Shown: piece after piece, positions 14,288-23,700 of the stretch
Layout of the letters: every line of letters begins with the position of its first letter
How positions within the stretch are numbered: the first letter of the stretch is position 1
Assembly (NCBI GenBank): GCA_017613255.1
Contig: JAGAEF010000335.1
Span: forward strand, 1-35,171
Reading direction: 5' to 3'
From: Lentisphaeria bacterium
GTDB lineage: Bacteria; Verrucomicrobiota; Lentisphaeria; Victivallales; UBA1829
Length of the DNA stretch: 35,171 nucleotides
Position numbers and translations under genes: made by a program
Notes under the pieces: model-generated
Told to the model about the DNA's origin: nothing
Databases searched by the model: none
What the model saw: the letters and a program-made list of their open reading frames with translations, nothing else

Positions 14288-14689
14288 ATGGAGAAGAAAA
14301 CCTATTTTCTGGCGGTTTATGAAAACGAACTGGGGACGTTCAGCGGCAAGTTCCCGGACTTCGAGTGCGTTTGTGATGACGGGGATACTTTGGAAGAATT
14401 GATTTACAACGCGAAGGAACTTTTGAATTTTACCGTTGCCTACATGGTCGATCACAAACAGCCGCTTCCGGAACCCTCCGAGGGAAGAGCGGTCCGGGAT
14501 AAATTGCCGGAAGAGCCGTTCTGTCTGGTTCCGGTCAGCGTTTATCCCCCGGTGAAGACCGAGCGGATCAATATTGCCGCGCCGGGGGACAAGATCGCCG
14601 AAATCACCGATTACGCGAAAAAAAGCAAGTTGTCCCGCTCCGAACTGATGGTCAACGCCACATTGGAATACATCCGTTCCAATCCCTGA
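14288..14689 (+). CDS. hicB: HicB-type antitoxin
   Basis: 133 residues. Neutralises HicA and usually represses the operon. Seen: an N-terminal partial RNase-H-like fold with YFLAVYENELGTFSGKFPDFECVCDDGDTLEE pattern (the FPDxxGCxxxGDTLEEA block of HicB, split here only for length) followed by NAKELL, a Pro/Glu-rich middle, and a C-terminal ribbon-helix-helix type segment (about 98-131, with KLSRSELMVNATLEYI) as DNA-binding part. AAAGGAGGAG is 4-5 bases before the ATG. The order toxin then antitoxin is the common HicAB order. Confidence 0.88.
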   Translation: MEKKTYFLAVYENELGTFSGKFPDFECVCDDGDTLEELIYNAKELLNFTVAYMVDHKQPLPEPSEGRAVRDKLPEEPFCLVPVSVYPPVKTERINIAAPGDKIAEITDYAKKSKLSRSELMVNATLEYIRSNP

Positions 14690-14740
14690 CGCATACAGAT
14701 TCTTCCCATACCCGACACGCATTCCCGGCAGGTTTTTCCC

Positions 14741-14767
14741 TTCCGGGATTTTGTTTCCCGGAAACAT
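14741..14767 (+). terminator. Weak terminator-like hairpin after hicB
   Basis: TTCCGGGA (14741-14748) pairs with TCCCGGAA (14756-14763) around a 7-base loop and is followed by ACATTTT. The T run is short, so read-through into the regulator gene is possible. Confidence 0.4.
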
Positions 14768-14809
14768 TTTCCCTTGTTCGCTGTCTTTCTTACCGGCGAA
14801 AGGGGGAAT

Positions 14810-15511
14810 ATGGGCGGAGAAAGCGGCAAAAGGGAATTCGGCATCCGGAGCGTGGAAAAGGCGCTGACGCTTCTGGATCTCCTGCTTGCTTCCCCGGAAG
14901 AAGGGATCCGTCTGCATCTTCTCGCCTCCCGGGCGAAGATCCCCCCGGCCACGGCAAGGAATCTCCTGCGCACCATGGAAAAGAGTTTCCATGCGGAGCG
15001 GGAAAATCACCTCTACAGGCCCGGCAGGGCCCTTGTCCGGCACTTCCGCAGGGAGCTTTTCAACAGGGAAGAGAAGCTTGTTCTTGCGGAATATGTGCGG
15101 AAAATCAGTACGCAGTGCGGGGAGACCTGCTGTCTTTTCTGCGGGGAAGTTTCAGCTTCTTTCCCGGAGGAGGAGGGGGCTTTTCCGAAACTCACGGAAA
15201 CCTTCTCTCACGGGGGAAGCAAAGGGGTCGTTGCCGGGGAGGAGGCGGCAAGAGCCTCCCTCTTTTCCCCTTCGCCCGCAAGAGCGCTTTTTCTTGCACC
15301 CCTCCGTGAGGCGGAGGGATCGCGCTTCCGGGAGGGCAAGGCGTGCGGAAACGCTCTCTGGAGTCTGTGTTTCCTTCTGGATACGGGACTCCGGAAGGAT
15401 CTTTGCGCCGTTCTCGCCCTCTTTCTTCCCGCAGGCAGGGCCACGGGGGAAAAACGCGCCGCCCTGAAGGATTTTCTTCTTTCCCGTGCCGGGAGCGGGC
15501 TTTTCCGGTAG
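14810..15511 (+). CDS. IclR-like winged-helix transcriptional regulator, divergent effector domain
   Basis: 233 residues. Seen: an N-terminal winged helix-turn-helix (about 8-70: IRSVEKALTLLDLLL, then LASRAKIPPATARNLLRTMEK, then LYRPGRAL), in the IclR arrangement. The C-terminal half is shorter and unlike the usual IclR ligand domain: it has a CGETCCLFCGEVSASF segment with four Cys and two charged, Ala/Arg-rich stretches. The ATG at 14810 is preceded by AAAGGGGG; an in-frame upstream start at 14774 is possible but lacks such a site. It is transcribed towards the unknown 483-residue gene and ends 4 bp from it, so it may regulate that gene or the sugar genes nearby. Confidence 0.7.
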   Translation: MGGESGKREFGIRSVEKALTLLDLLLASPEEGIRLHLLASRAKIPPATARNLLRTMEKSFHAERENHLYRPGRALVRHFRRELFNREEKLVLAEYVRKISTQCGETCCLFCGEVSASFPEEEGAFPKLTETFSHGGSKGVVAGEEAARASLFSPSPARALFLAPLREAEGSRFREGKACGNALWSLCFLLDTGLRKDLCAVLALFLPAGRATGEKRAALKDFLLSRAGSGLFR

Positions 15512-15515
15512 GAAA

Positions 15516-16967
15516 TCACCCTTTGAGGACGATCCCGCCCCCGTTTTCCGCATGGAAAAGGAGAGAACGCCCCTTTTGGACAAAGGAAACCCCTTCGTCG
15601 CCTTCCGCAAGGGCAAAAGCCCTGCTTGCGTACCGTTCCGGGAGGGAAACAATGTATTCGGCGATCTTTTCCGGGAAGAAAACGTAAAGGAAGTACCCGT
15701 CCTCTTCCTCATGCTGAAAACAGCAGATGCCCCGTTCGTCCGGGAGAAAATACTGATGGAAGGCGTGGAGAGTAAAACTTTCCCCCGCCTTCACCGACGC
15801 TTTCTCGAAGGCGTAGGGGTAGATCTTGCCGCTTCTGTAGAGATAGAGGAAAGTCTCCCCCCGTTCCGCTTCCTTCCCCCTTGCGGTGATCCCGCAGCTG
15901 GGGGAGTAGCCCAGCGCCACCCCCAGTTCCCGCTTCCCGCCGTTTCCGAAGAGATCCATGAAACAGTTGGGGATCCTGTCCGGGGAGAGGGCGTCCTGTT
16001 TGGTGAAGAAATGGGAGACCGAACTCTTTTCCGGGAATTTCCACGGGAGGAGGGGATCCGTTTCGATCCCGGAAATCCCGCTTCTTTTCAGCCCGGGGAC
16101 CAGTTTTTCATGGAGGGAAAAGGGGACTTCGCTGTAGTACTGGATCATGCCGTACCGGAGGGATTCGGAAAAATCCCGCAGGAAGGTGACTTTGTTCCGG
16201 ATCCTGCGGCAGCTTCCCGGCTGGAAGAAGGTGGTCATTTCGCACTTGATCGCGCCGGGAAGGGCGGGATCGTGGGGGGAGACATATTTCCCGGGATGAC
16301 TTTTTGCGTGGATAAGCAGATCGTCCGGCAGGATCAGGTCCATATCCCAGAAAAGCTCCGCAAAGGAGCATTCGCAGACCTCTCCCTCCCCGATCTCCCG
16401 CTTCCCGTCGGCAAGCAGACGGATCGAATTGTATCTCTGATGGGGGGAGAGCTGGCCGCCGGGGACGCCGTTCATCATGATTTTTTCCACCTTTTCCGGG
16501 AGAAAAGTCTTTCCTTCCAGATGGAGAGATCCGGTCACGGCTGCGCAGAACGCTTTTCCCTCATCCGGGACGTCGCTGTGAAGGAAGAAGGTGCATAAGT
16601 CCTGAATGGAAAGGAGAACGAATCTTTCCCCCGCGTCGTCGGTAAGGACCTTTCCCAGATCCTCCTGAAAAAGCCAGTGGCGCAGCATGGTGACCCGGAA
16701 GGTGAAGGGGCTCCCGTGATTCGCCCCGATGATTCCGTGATGCCCGGCCACCCAGGGGGCGTGATTGTCCCAGCTTTTTGCGAAAAGGCGGCCCTTGTTC
16801 CACTCCTCCAGAGGGAGCTCTTTGGGCAGGAAGAAACTGTTTTCGTTGCCCTCGATGAATCGGGTCGCGATGTTGTCGGTTTCCGAAAAGGCGCTCAAAA
16901 CGAAAACGCTTCTGCGGTCCTTTTTGACGAGGATCTTTTCCCTGTCGTCAAGATAATGTTTTTCCAT
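15516..16967 (-). CDS. Conserved-looking protein of unknown function (483 residues)
   Basis: 483 residues, not recognised. No signal peptide or membrane segment, so probably cytoplasmic. It is rich in aromatic residues and predicted beta strands, with a His-rich N-terminal cluster HAPWVAGHHGIIGANHG at about residues 69-85, a HQRYNSIRLLADG segment, and a cupin-like or beta-sandwich feel in the C-terminal half (KAGESFTLHAFHQYFLPDERG). This could be a sugar-modifying enzyme, but no catalytic motif was identified. The ATG at 16967 has AAGGAGAGGA upstream; the in-frame ATG at 17048 would extend past the predicted promoter -10. Single gene, convergent with the IclR-like regulator with a 4-bp gap and no terminator between them. 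Confidence 0.8.
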   Translation of the reverse strand: MEKHYLDDREKILVKKDRRSVFVLSAFSETDNIATRFIEGNENSFFLPKELPLEEWNKGRLFAKSWDNHAPWVAGHHGIIGANHGSPFTFRVTMLRHWLFQEDLGKVLTDDAGERFVLLSIQDLCTFFLHSDVPDEGKAFCAAVTGSLHLEGKTFLPEKVEKIMMNGVPGGQLSPHQRYNSIRLLADGKREIGEGEVCECSFAELFWDMDLILPDDLLIHAKSHPGKYVSPHDPALPGAIKCEMTTFFQPGSCRRIRNKVTFLRDFSESLRYGMIQYYSEVPFSLHEKLVPGLKRSGISGIETDPLLPWKFPEKSSVSHFFTKQDALSPDRIPNCFMDLFGNGGKRELGVALGYSPSCGITARGKEAERGETFLYLYRSGKIYPYAFEKASVKAGESFTLHAFHQYFLPDERGICCFQHEEEDGYFLYVFFPEKIAEYIVSLPERYASRAFALAEGDEGVSFVQKGRSLLFHAENGGGIVLKG

Positions 16968-17015
16968 TTTTCCTCTCCTTTTCTGTCCCGGCCGGGGGTG
17001 TGTTCGATGCCGTAA

Positions 17016-17044
17016 AATATAGAAGAAGAGCGCCGATTTTTCAA
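17016..17044 (-). promoter_or_regulatory. Promoter of the unknown 483-residue gene
   Basis: Minus strand TTGAAA (17039-17044), 17-bp spacer, TATATT (17016-17021); start near 17009, about 40 bases before the ATG at 16967. Confidence 0.6.
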
Positions 17045-17115
17045 GCACGGAAGGGGAAAAAGGGACTTTTCCGGGTCCGGAACGAAAAAAAAGGTAAAAA
17101 TTTTTTCATTCCCGT

Positions 17116-17144
17116 TTGCAATTTGCCCGAACGCGTTATATCTT
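17116..17144 (+). promoter_or_regulatory. Putative promoter upstream of the 17198 ORF
   Basis: TTGCAA (17116-17121), 17-bp spacer, TATCTT (17139-17144); TATATC at 17137 with 15-bp spacing is an alternative -10. Confidence 0.4.
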
Positions 17145-17197
17145 ATCCCCTGAAGAAGCATGGATTGCTTCGGAAACCATCACTCGGGAAAGTGAAA

Positions 17198-17587
17198 ATG
17201 CAGTTGAGATCTGGATACGATCCGGAGATTTCGGCGTGCATTTCTTTTGCGGAACGTTCCGTGGAAGGAATGTATTTTCTGAAAGACTCCCTTGATGCGG
17301 ACGCGCCGTTTTTCGCCGTCTCTTCCGCCTGTGCGTGCGTGCAGGAGGACTTTTTCTACATTCCCGCCGCCCCCTTCGATCTGGGCAGGATCATCTCGAT
17401 CCGAATTCAGAATACGGTTTCCGTCTATACCTTGAATTCCTCTTTCCCGAGGTTCATGGATTTTGTGGTCAGCGTCTCCTCCCGCCTCTTTTCCGCAGCT
17501 CTTTCCCGAGTGGAAACCTTCGTGCGCAGGAGCGTGACCGTGTACAGAAAGTTCATTGCCCGCAGACCATGCGTGCTGAGGCTGTGA
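17198..17587 (+). CDS. Possible small hypothetical protein (129 residues)
   Basis: Open frame of 129 residues from the ATG at 17198, with a weak GGGAAAG site upstream and a promoter-like element at 17116-17144. Codon choice is compatible with this genome (many GTG, CTG, TCC, ATC). The product has a mixed N-terminal half with several Cys (SSACACVQEDFFYI) and a Ser/Arg/Val-rich C-terminal half ending in a basic stretch. No family is recognised. The frame stays open upstream to 17000, but that part crosses the divergent promoters and reads as non-coding. It may instead be a long leader of the giant gene. Confidence 0.35.
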   Translation: MQLRSGYDPEISACISFAERSVEGMYFLKDSLDADAPFFAVSSACACVQEDFFYIPAAPFDLGRIISIRIQNTVSVYTLNSSFPRFMDFVVSVSSRLFSAALSRVETFVRRSVTVYRKFIARRPCVLRL

Positions 17588-17682
17588 GAAGAATATGAGA
17601 ACGTTGCAAAAATACAGAACAGGATCAGGGCGCTCTGCGCTTTTCCGGAACGCGTTTCGGAAGGTTGCGGCGCGCCGTGGGC

Positions 17683-17711
17683 TTGTTCTGTGTTTTTGTG
17701 AAAAATAACAT
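17683..17711 (+). promoter_or_regulatory. Putative promoter of the giant gene
   Basis: TTGTTC (17683-17688), 17-bp spacer, TAACAT (17706-17711). The start would be near 17718, giving a leader of about 24 bases with AAAGGACAGG before the ATG at 17742. Confidence 0.4.
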
Positions 17712-17741
17712 TTTGATTGGAAGAAAGGACAGGTTCTTATC

Positions 17742-20700
17742 ATGACGAAGAAGAAGACCGCAGGCATCATCAGACTGGAAGAAAGAGTGCTTTTCGAAGC
17801 CGCCGCCGCTCCCGAGATCGCCGCGCTTGTTGCCGCCGAAGGGCAGGAAGGCGGGGACGGAAACGGAGAGGATGCGTCTTCCGATAACGATAATCTGGAA
17901 AAGACCGCCGCGGCGGCCGCCCTTGCCGCGGGTCCCGACGGCGCCGCCATCGGGGATGCCCCCGTGACGGAGAACGGCGTGGAAACTGCCGAGGGCGTGG
18001 GGGAGGATGCCGGGAACGATGGGGATTCTTCTTCCGACGATTCCGGAGATGCCGACGATGCCGGGCAGGCGCAGGAAGCGCTTCTTCCCGATCCTGTGGA
18101 AGGTCTGGAGATCGGGAACACGGATTCCGTGGTGGACGGCACGCCTGCGGCCTCCGCGGACGATCTGGATCTCGATGATCCCTCCTCCATCGTCATCGAA
18201 AACGGCAGCAGCGAAGTCATCACCGTGGAAGGGAATTCTTCCGCCGAAGCGGATCAGGCGGAGCCTGACGCAGAAGAGATCGCCGCCGAGATCAACGCCA
18301 ATTCCGCCGCCGCGGCAGCGGAGGCTGCGGAAGCGGCGGATGGTTCTTCCGAAGCGGCCCCGGAGCGGCACGAGCTGGTCATCGTCAACGCCACCACAGA
18401 TAATCTGGATGCGCTTCTCGGCGAAGTGGAAGAGGGGCGGGACGTTCTTGTTCTGGAAGCCGATTCCGCCGATCCTCTGGCGGACATCCAGGCCTATATG
18501 GAGGGGAAGGATTACACCTATGACGCCGTGCATATCGTGACCCACGGCAATCAATCCGGGCTTCTTCTGGGCGGAAGTCTCATTGAGGACGGTTCTTCCT
18601 TCGGCGTGATGAAAAGTTCCCTTTCCGACGGCGCGGATATTTTGATCTACGGCTGCAACACGGCTGCCGGGGAAGCGGGACACTCCTTCCTGCAGGACAT
18701 TGCCGACGCCACCGGAGCGGACATTGCCGCCTCCACGGATATGACCAGCTCCTCCCACTTCGGCGGCAACTGGAATCTGGAGTACGCCATCGGCGACGTG
18801 AATGTCGATTCCCTGACGGTTTCCGATGCCTGGGTGGGAAAACTGGCTACTATTAACATTGACGGCAAGGGAGGCACCGAAGGTGTTTACAAGGACCTGA
18901 ATGATTATTGGACGAAGAACAAACTTACCCCGGGTTCCCTGTACGAATTCGATACCGTCATACTCATGGCCGATGTCACGGAAAGTTATACTGGAGATAT
19001 CAGCCTCTATGATGATAAGGGTGGTATATCCGGCGGGGAGGTCCGGTTCCTCTCCAACGGTGCAGACAGGTTTACCTACACGATTTCCGATTCCCAGACG
19101 ATTTATGTGGGCGGAAAAACCAACAGTGACTCCGAAGTGCCCCTTGCTTTGGGATACGCTTCCGGGGCGAACAACGTGGCCATCAAGGGGACCATTGCCG
19201 TAGGCTTGAATGACACGCTCTACCTGAACAAGTCTGTAATTACGGGAACCGTCGGGCTTGGAGAAAATGCGCTTCTTTCCACGGAAGGGGGCTTTCTCAA
19301 GGCATCCGTCCAGAGTCTGAACATCGTTGCCAACACTTACGCAACCATCAACAATATCGATCTGTCCGTGTTGCGGAATCTGACGGATGCCACTGCCAAC
19401 GGCTGTGAACTGCGGATCGGCGATGGGGCCTCCGTAAATGTGGAAATCGCCGCGACCTTTACCAAGGGAACGATCACTCTTGGCGACAATACCCAATTCG
19501 GCACCAAATCCGGAACGGTAAACTACCTTACACTCGGCGATGATGTCACGCTCAAACTTCTGAATTACAACGGTACGCCGCTTCACGGCGAGGTCAGCGT
19601 GACCCATGATGTTGCCGTTTCCGGAACGACCGTCACCATGAACGACTTCTCTCTTCTCGGCACGGTGAATCTTTCCAACGCGGGGGAGATCAAAGGTACA
19701 TCCGGAGAGCTGGGCACGCTTCGTGTCATCGGAACGGGCACAGTTACCAACAAAGCTCTTTCGGCGGACAACCTTTCTTCCAACGGCGCCGTCACGCTGA
19801 CCGTGGGGACAGGCGGCAAGCTGATCGTCGGAAGGGAAATCGACTACAGCGACGATACCATCGTCCTTGATTCGGGAACCTTCGGCGCCAAAGGCAACCT
19901 GAAGACTCTGGACATAAACGGGACCGGCACCCTGACAGGCAGCGAGCTTGCCATAACCGATACCGTAGACGTGGATGCGGGAGAAAGTCTGAGCCTGCTC
20001 GACGATTCCTACATTTCCGGTACCGTGGCGCTTTCCGGCGCCATAACCGGAAATTCCGGAAGCATCAGAACCCTTGTCGTGAACACCTCCGGGGAAAGAA
20101 CGATCAACAACAGTGATCTGACCGTCACGGAGCTGGACGGCAGCAGCGGAACGGTGACGTTGACCGTTCAGGGCGGTCTGACCGTCCCCTCCAGCGGCCA
20201 GTTCGATTTTGGGGACGATACCATCCATCTCAACGGCGGTTCTCTTACGGCGTACGGCACATTGGATAAGCTGACCATAGGCGCCAACGGCGGAACTCTG
20301 AAAGATGGAGATCTCACGGTCGGCGATGCCGCCGGGATCACTATTGATTACGCTGCGGACGTGTACGTCGAGGGAAATGCGAAACTGACAGCCGCTTCTC
20401 TGGTAAACAACGGGACTATCGCCGGGAGCGGGGCCGGGGCCGTTCTGGATTTTACCGGGGATGTGACCAACTCCGGCACGATGGCCGACAGCGTATCGTT
20501 GCGCATCACCGGGGATCTGACCAATACGGTTACCGGCGTTATCGGGCCCGTGTTTTCCGTTTCGGGAAATGTGGATAACTCCGGCTGGGTGGACGTGATC
20601 CGTGAAGTGGGAGGCGATCTCGTCAACCGGATCGGCGGGACCATCATGGAACAGGGAAAAGTTTCGGGCGTTCTGGACAACCTCGGGTATATCGGCACGC

Positions 20701-23700
20701 TGTACAACGTTGCGGATCCCACCAAGGTGAATAACAACGGGACCATCGACACGCTGATGATTACTGTTACCGGGGAAAATGCGGCCACGGGACTTACCTT
20801 CACCACGGTCAATGAGGCCTTCGACGTGCTTGCCAATCCGGGTTCCGCCCAGTCGATCAACGGCAACGATCCTTTGAGCTACGGGTTCAGTTTCGCCCTC
20901 AATCCCTATGTGTATTCCGACAGCGATACCTTCCGCGCCGACAACGACGTGGTCAGCCTTGAGAAGGCCACCACCCTTACCGCGGGTTCCGGTCAGACCA
21001 AGGACATCGTTCTTGATACCACACTGCAGTTCGCCAGCATGCCCGCCGCCGCTTCCACGGTGATCGGCTATAGCCTCTACGGGACGGCGACCCTTACGGA
21101 TCTTATCATCGGCAGCGGCGTTTCCGTGACGCTGAAAGGGGCCTCCTCCACCTACACCTTCGATAATGTGGGCGTCAAGATCGCCAATGGCGGGACGCTC
21201 AAAGCGGACAAGACCAATCTTGTTTTTACCGGGAACGGCGTAAGGGCAACCTACGAGTTCCTCTCCTCCGACGCCTATCTGATGACCGGAGCCGTGTACG
21301 GAACCGACGGCATGGGCGGCGTCTCCGTTTTCAACGAAGGCAAAATGAGCATTGACGGTTCCAAGGTGACCTTCACGAGGGAAGCTCTGGCGGGAACGCT
21401 CTTCCCCTCCATCGACAGATACCTGACCTACGGGATCAAGAACGACGGCACCGACGCTTCCATCACCATTTCCGGGGGAAGTGAGATCACTTTCGATCTG
21501 GGAAGCGCGGCGGACAACATCGACTCCCGGGCGGATGACGCATACGCCGTCTGGAATGTCAACGGACTTCTCCGTGTGGAGGACTCCACTATTACCATAA
21601 ACACCCACCGCGCCGGAGCCTTCGACGGGATCGATCCCGTCAAGAGCGTGGCATTGTTCAACGAAAGCGCCTTGAAGGACAAAAACGCCGTGGACGGACT
21701 GAGTTTTTCCGACGCTATGGCGGATGCGGATGTGGCAGTGGAGAATTCCAAGATCCTTGCCAACGGGAACCGGGAGGGCGTTTACGGCGTTCTCAACTCC
21801 GGGGACGCCTACGTCGAAGACTCCTGGATTCTTGCCCAGGGCGAGTATATCGTAAGCGGGATCAAGAACAACGCTTCCGGCCATATGGAGTTCAATGTGG
21901 CGGATCCCAACTATACCACAGAGGCTGCTCTGGATAAATATTTTGCCGACAAAGGGGTCGATTTCGCCAAGTACCAGGATAACCCCGGCGGACTGATCTC
22001 CGACTACATTCTCCCCGGAGTAAGCGGGAAAAACATCACCGGAACCTCCGGAAATGTGGAAAACACCTCCTCCGTCTTCAATGCGGGACAGCTTTATATC
22101 CATTACTCGGGTTCGGTTCCGGAAGGAAAGAATCCCTGGGTCGGGAGCAGTACCGGCTACACCTATGTGGATGTGCCCGTCCTTCTCCTCTACGGCGAAG
22201 TTTATACGCTGGGAACCGCCGAGGACGGACATGAACTCGTCCTTACCGACCTCAACCACGTTACCGTGGCAGGCAAGAGCAATGAGGCAACTTCCCTCAT
22301 CGAAAGCAGCCGTACCGCCACCGTCCTGCTTAACGACGTTTCCGCAACGACGCTGGTCAACGACGGTTCCCAGGTCCATGTGACCGGGACCTACGACAAG
22401 AGCATCTTTTCCGTGTACAGTGCAACAAGCAATCTGCTCAACTGGACGAATACGGTCGTTTCCCGCATCGAAAACAATGCGGAAAGTTCCCTCTACTCCA
22501 TGAAGGACGGCGAAATGTTCTTCGGGATCGCCGCCACGGAGGGAGACTCCAATTTGTTCCATGTGAACAAGACACGCTACGACAACCGGGTGGAATTCGC
22601 CTCCGATGTCTCCTACACCATCCTCAACGAAGCCCGCATGACCATCAGCAACTTCATGGGGCTGGGAACGGATGAAAACCATCCGGTCTCCATCAAGAAC
22701 ACCGACAGAGCGCAGACCGTCAACGGGAGCGATTACCGCGTCATCGGCACGATGCTGATCGAAAATCCCATCGATACGCAGAAGGAAGTCAATGGACAGA
22801 TGGTGAACGTTACCGATGCCAACGGAAATCCCATCTCTCTTACGGACGACAACGGCAACGTGACCATGTACGTGGACTACCGCAGCGGAACGATTTTCGA
22901 GGCGGATCCCGCCGTGCAGGATCTGGGAATCGTGAATACCGGAGCGGTCCTCACCATCAACAATGTGAATGTCCTCAACACCAATGCTTCTTCCGTGGCC
23001 GTCACCAACCACGGCGGCGTATTCAGCATGACAAGCGGTTCTCTTATGGGGACCTATTCCGGGCTGGACAACATCGAACGGGTTTCCGCGACGGTCGGTG
23101 CCGGTTCCGATTACGCGATCACCCTGAAAATCGAGCAGAGCACCGCCAATTTGAACGATATCACCGTTATCGCCGGAAGCAATTTCGGCGTGAGGAATAC
23201 GGGGGAATTCAACCTGAACAACACCGATACGGCGCTTATCACCAATGATTTCAATCTTGCCGTGGAAAAAGGCTCCGTTCTGGATGCCCTGTTCACCCCC
23301 TTCCGGGTCGCCGATATTCCCGGGGCGAGCGAGGCCATCGGTATTGCCAACTACACCATTGCCTCCGCCATGTGGATGGAGACCATTGCCGCCGCCAACG
23401 GGGTCCCGGTACGAGTCCACTTCACCATTGACGTTTCTTCCTACCGGAATTACACTCCCTACTCCTACGAAGACCTCACCGGCGCGAAAACCACGGCTGC
23501 CGCATCATGGAAGGTGAATCTGCTGAACACGGGCGGGGATCTTCTGGGGACCAAATCCTACACCCCCTCCAGCCACGCGGTCGAAGGCAGTTCTCCCGCG
23601 ATAACGCACTATGCCTACGGCAAGAACTTCACCAACTCCACCGTCAAGGCGGACAATGTGCAGTTCCGTCTTTCTCAGGCGATGGCCGACACCATTGCCG

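Noticed and set aside
17625-23420. 1931-residue open frame on the minus strand opposite the giant gene
   Set aside because: Its composition (Gly, Val, His, Asp, Arg) is typical of the antisense of GC-rich repeat coding sequence; no domain, no ribosome site, and the plus-strand frame has clear domains.
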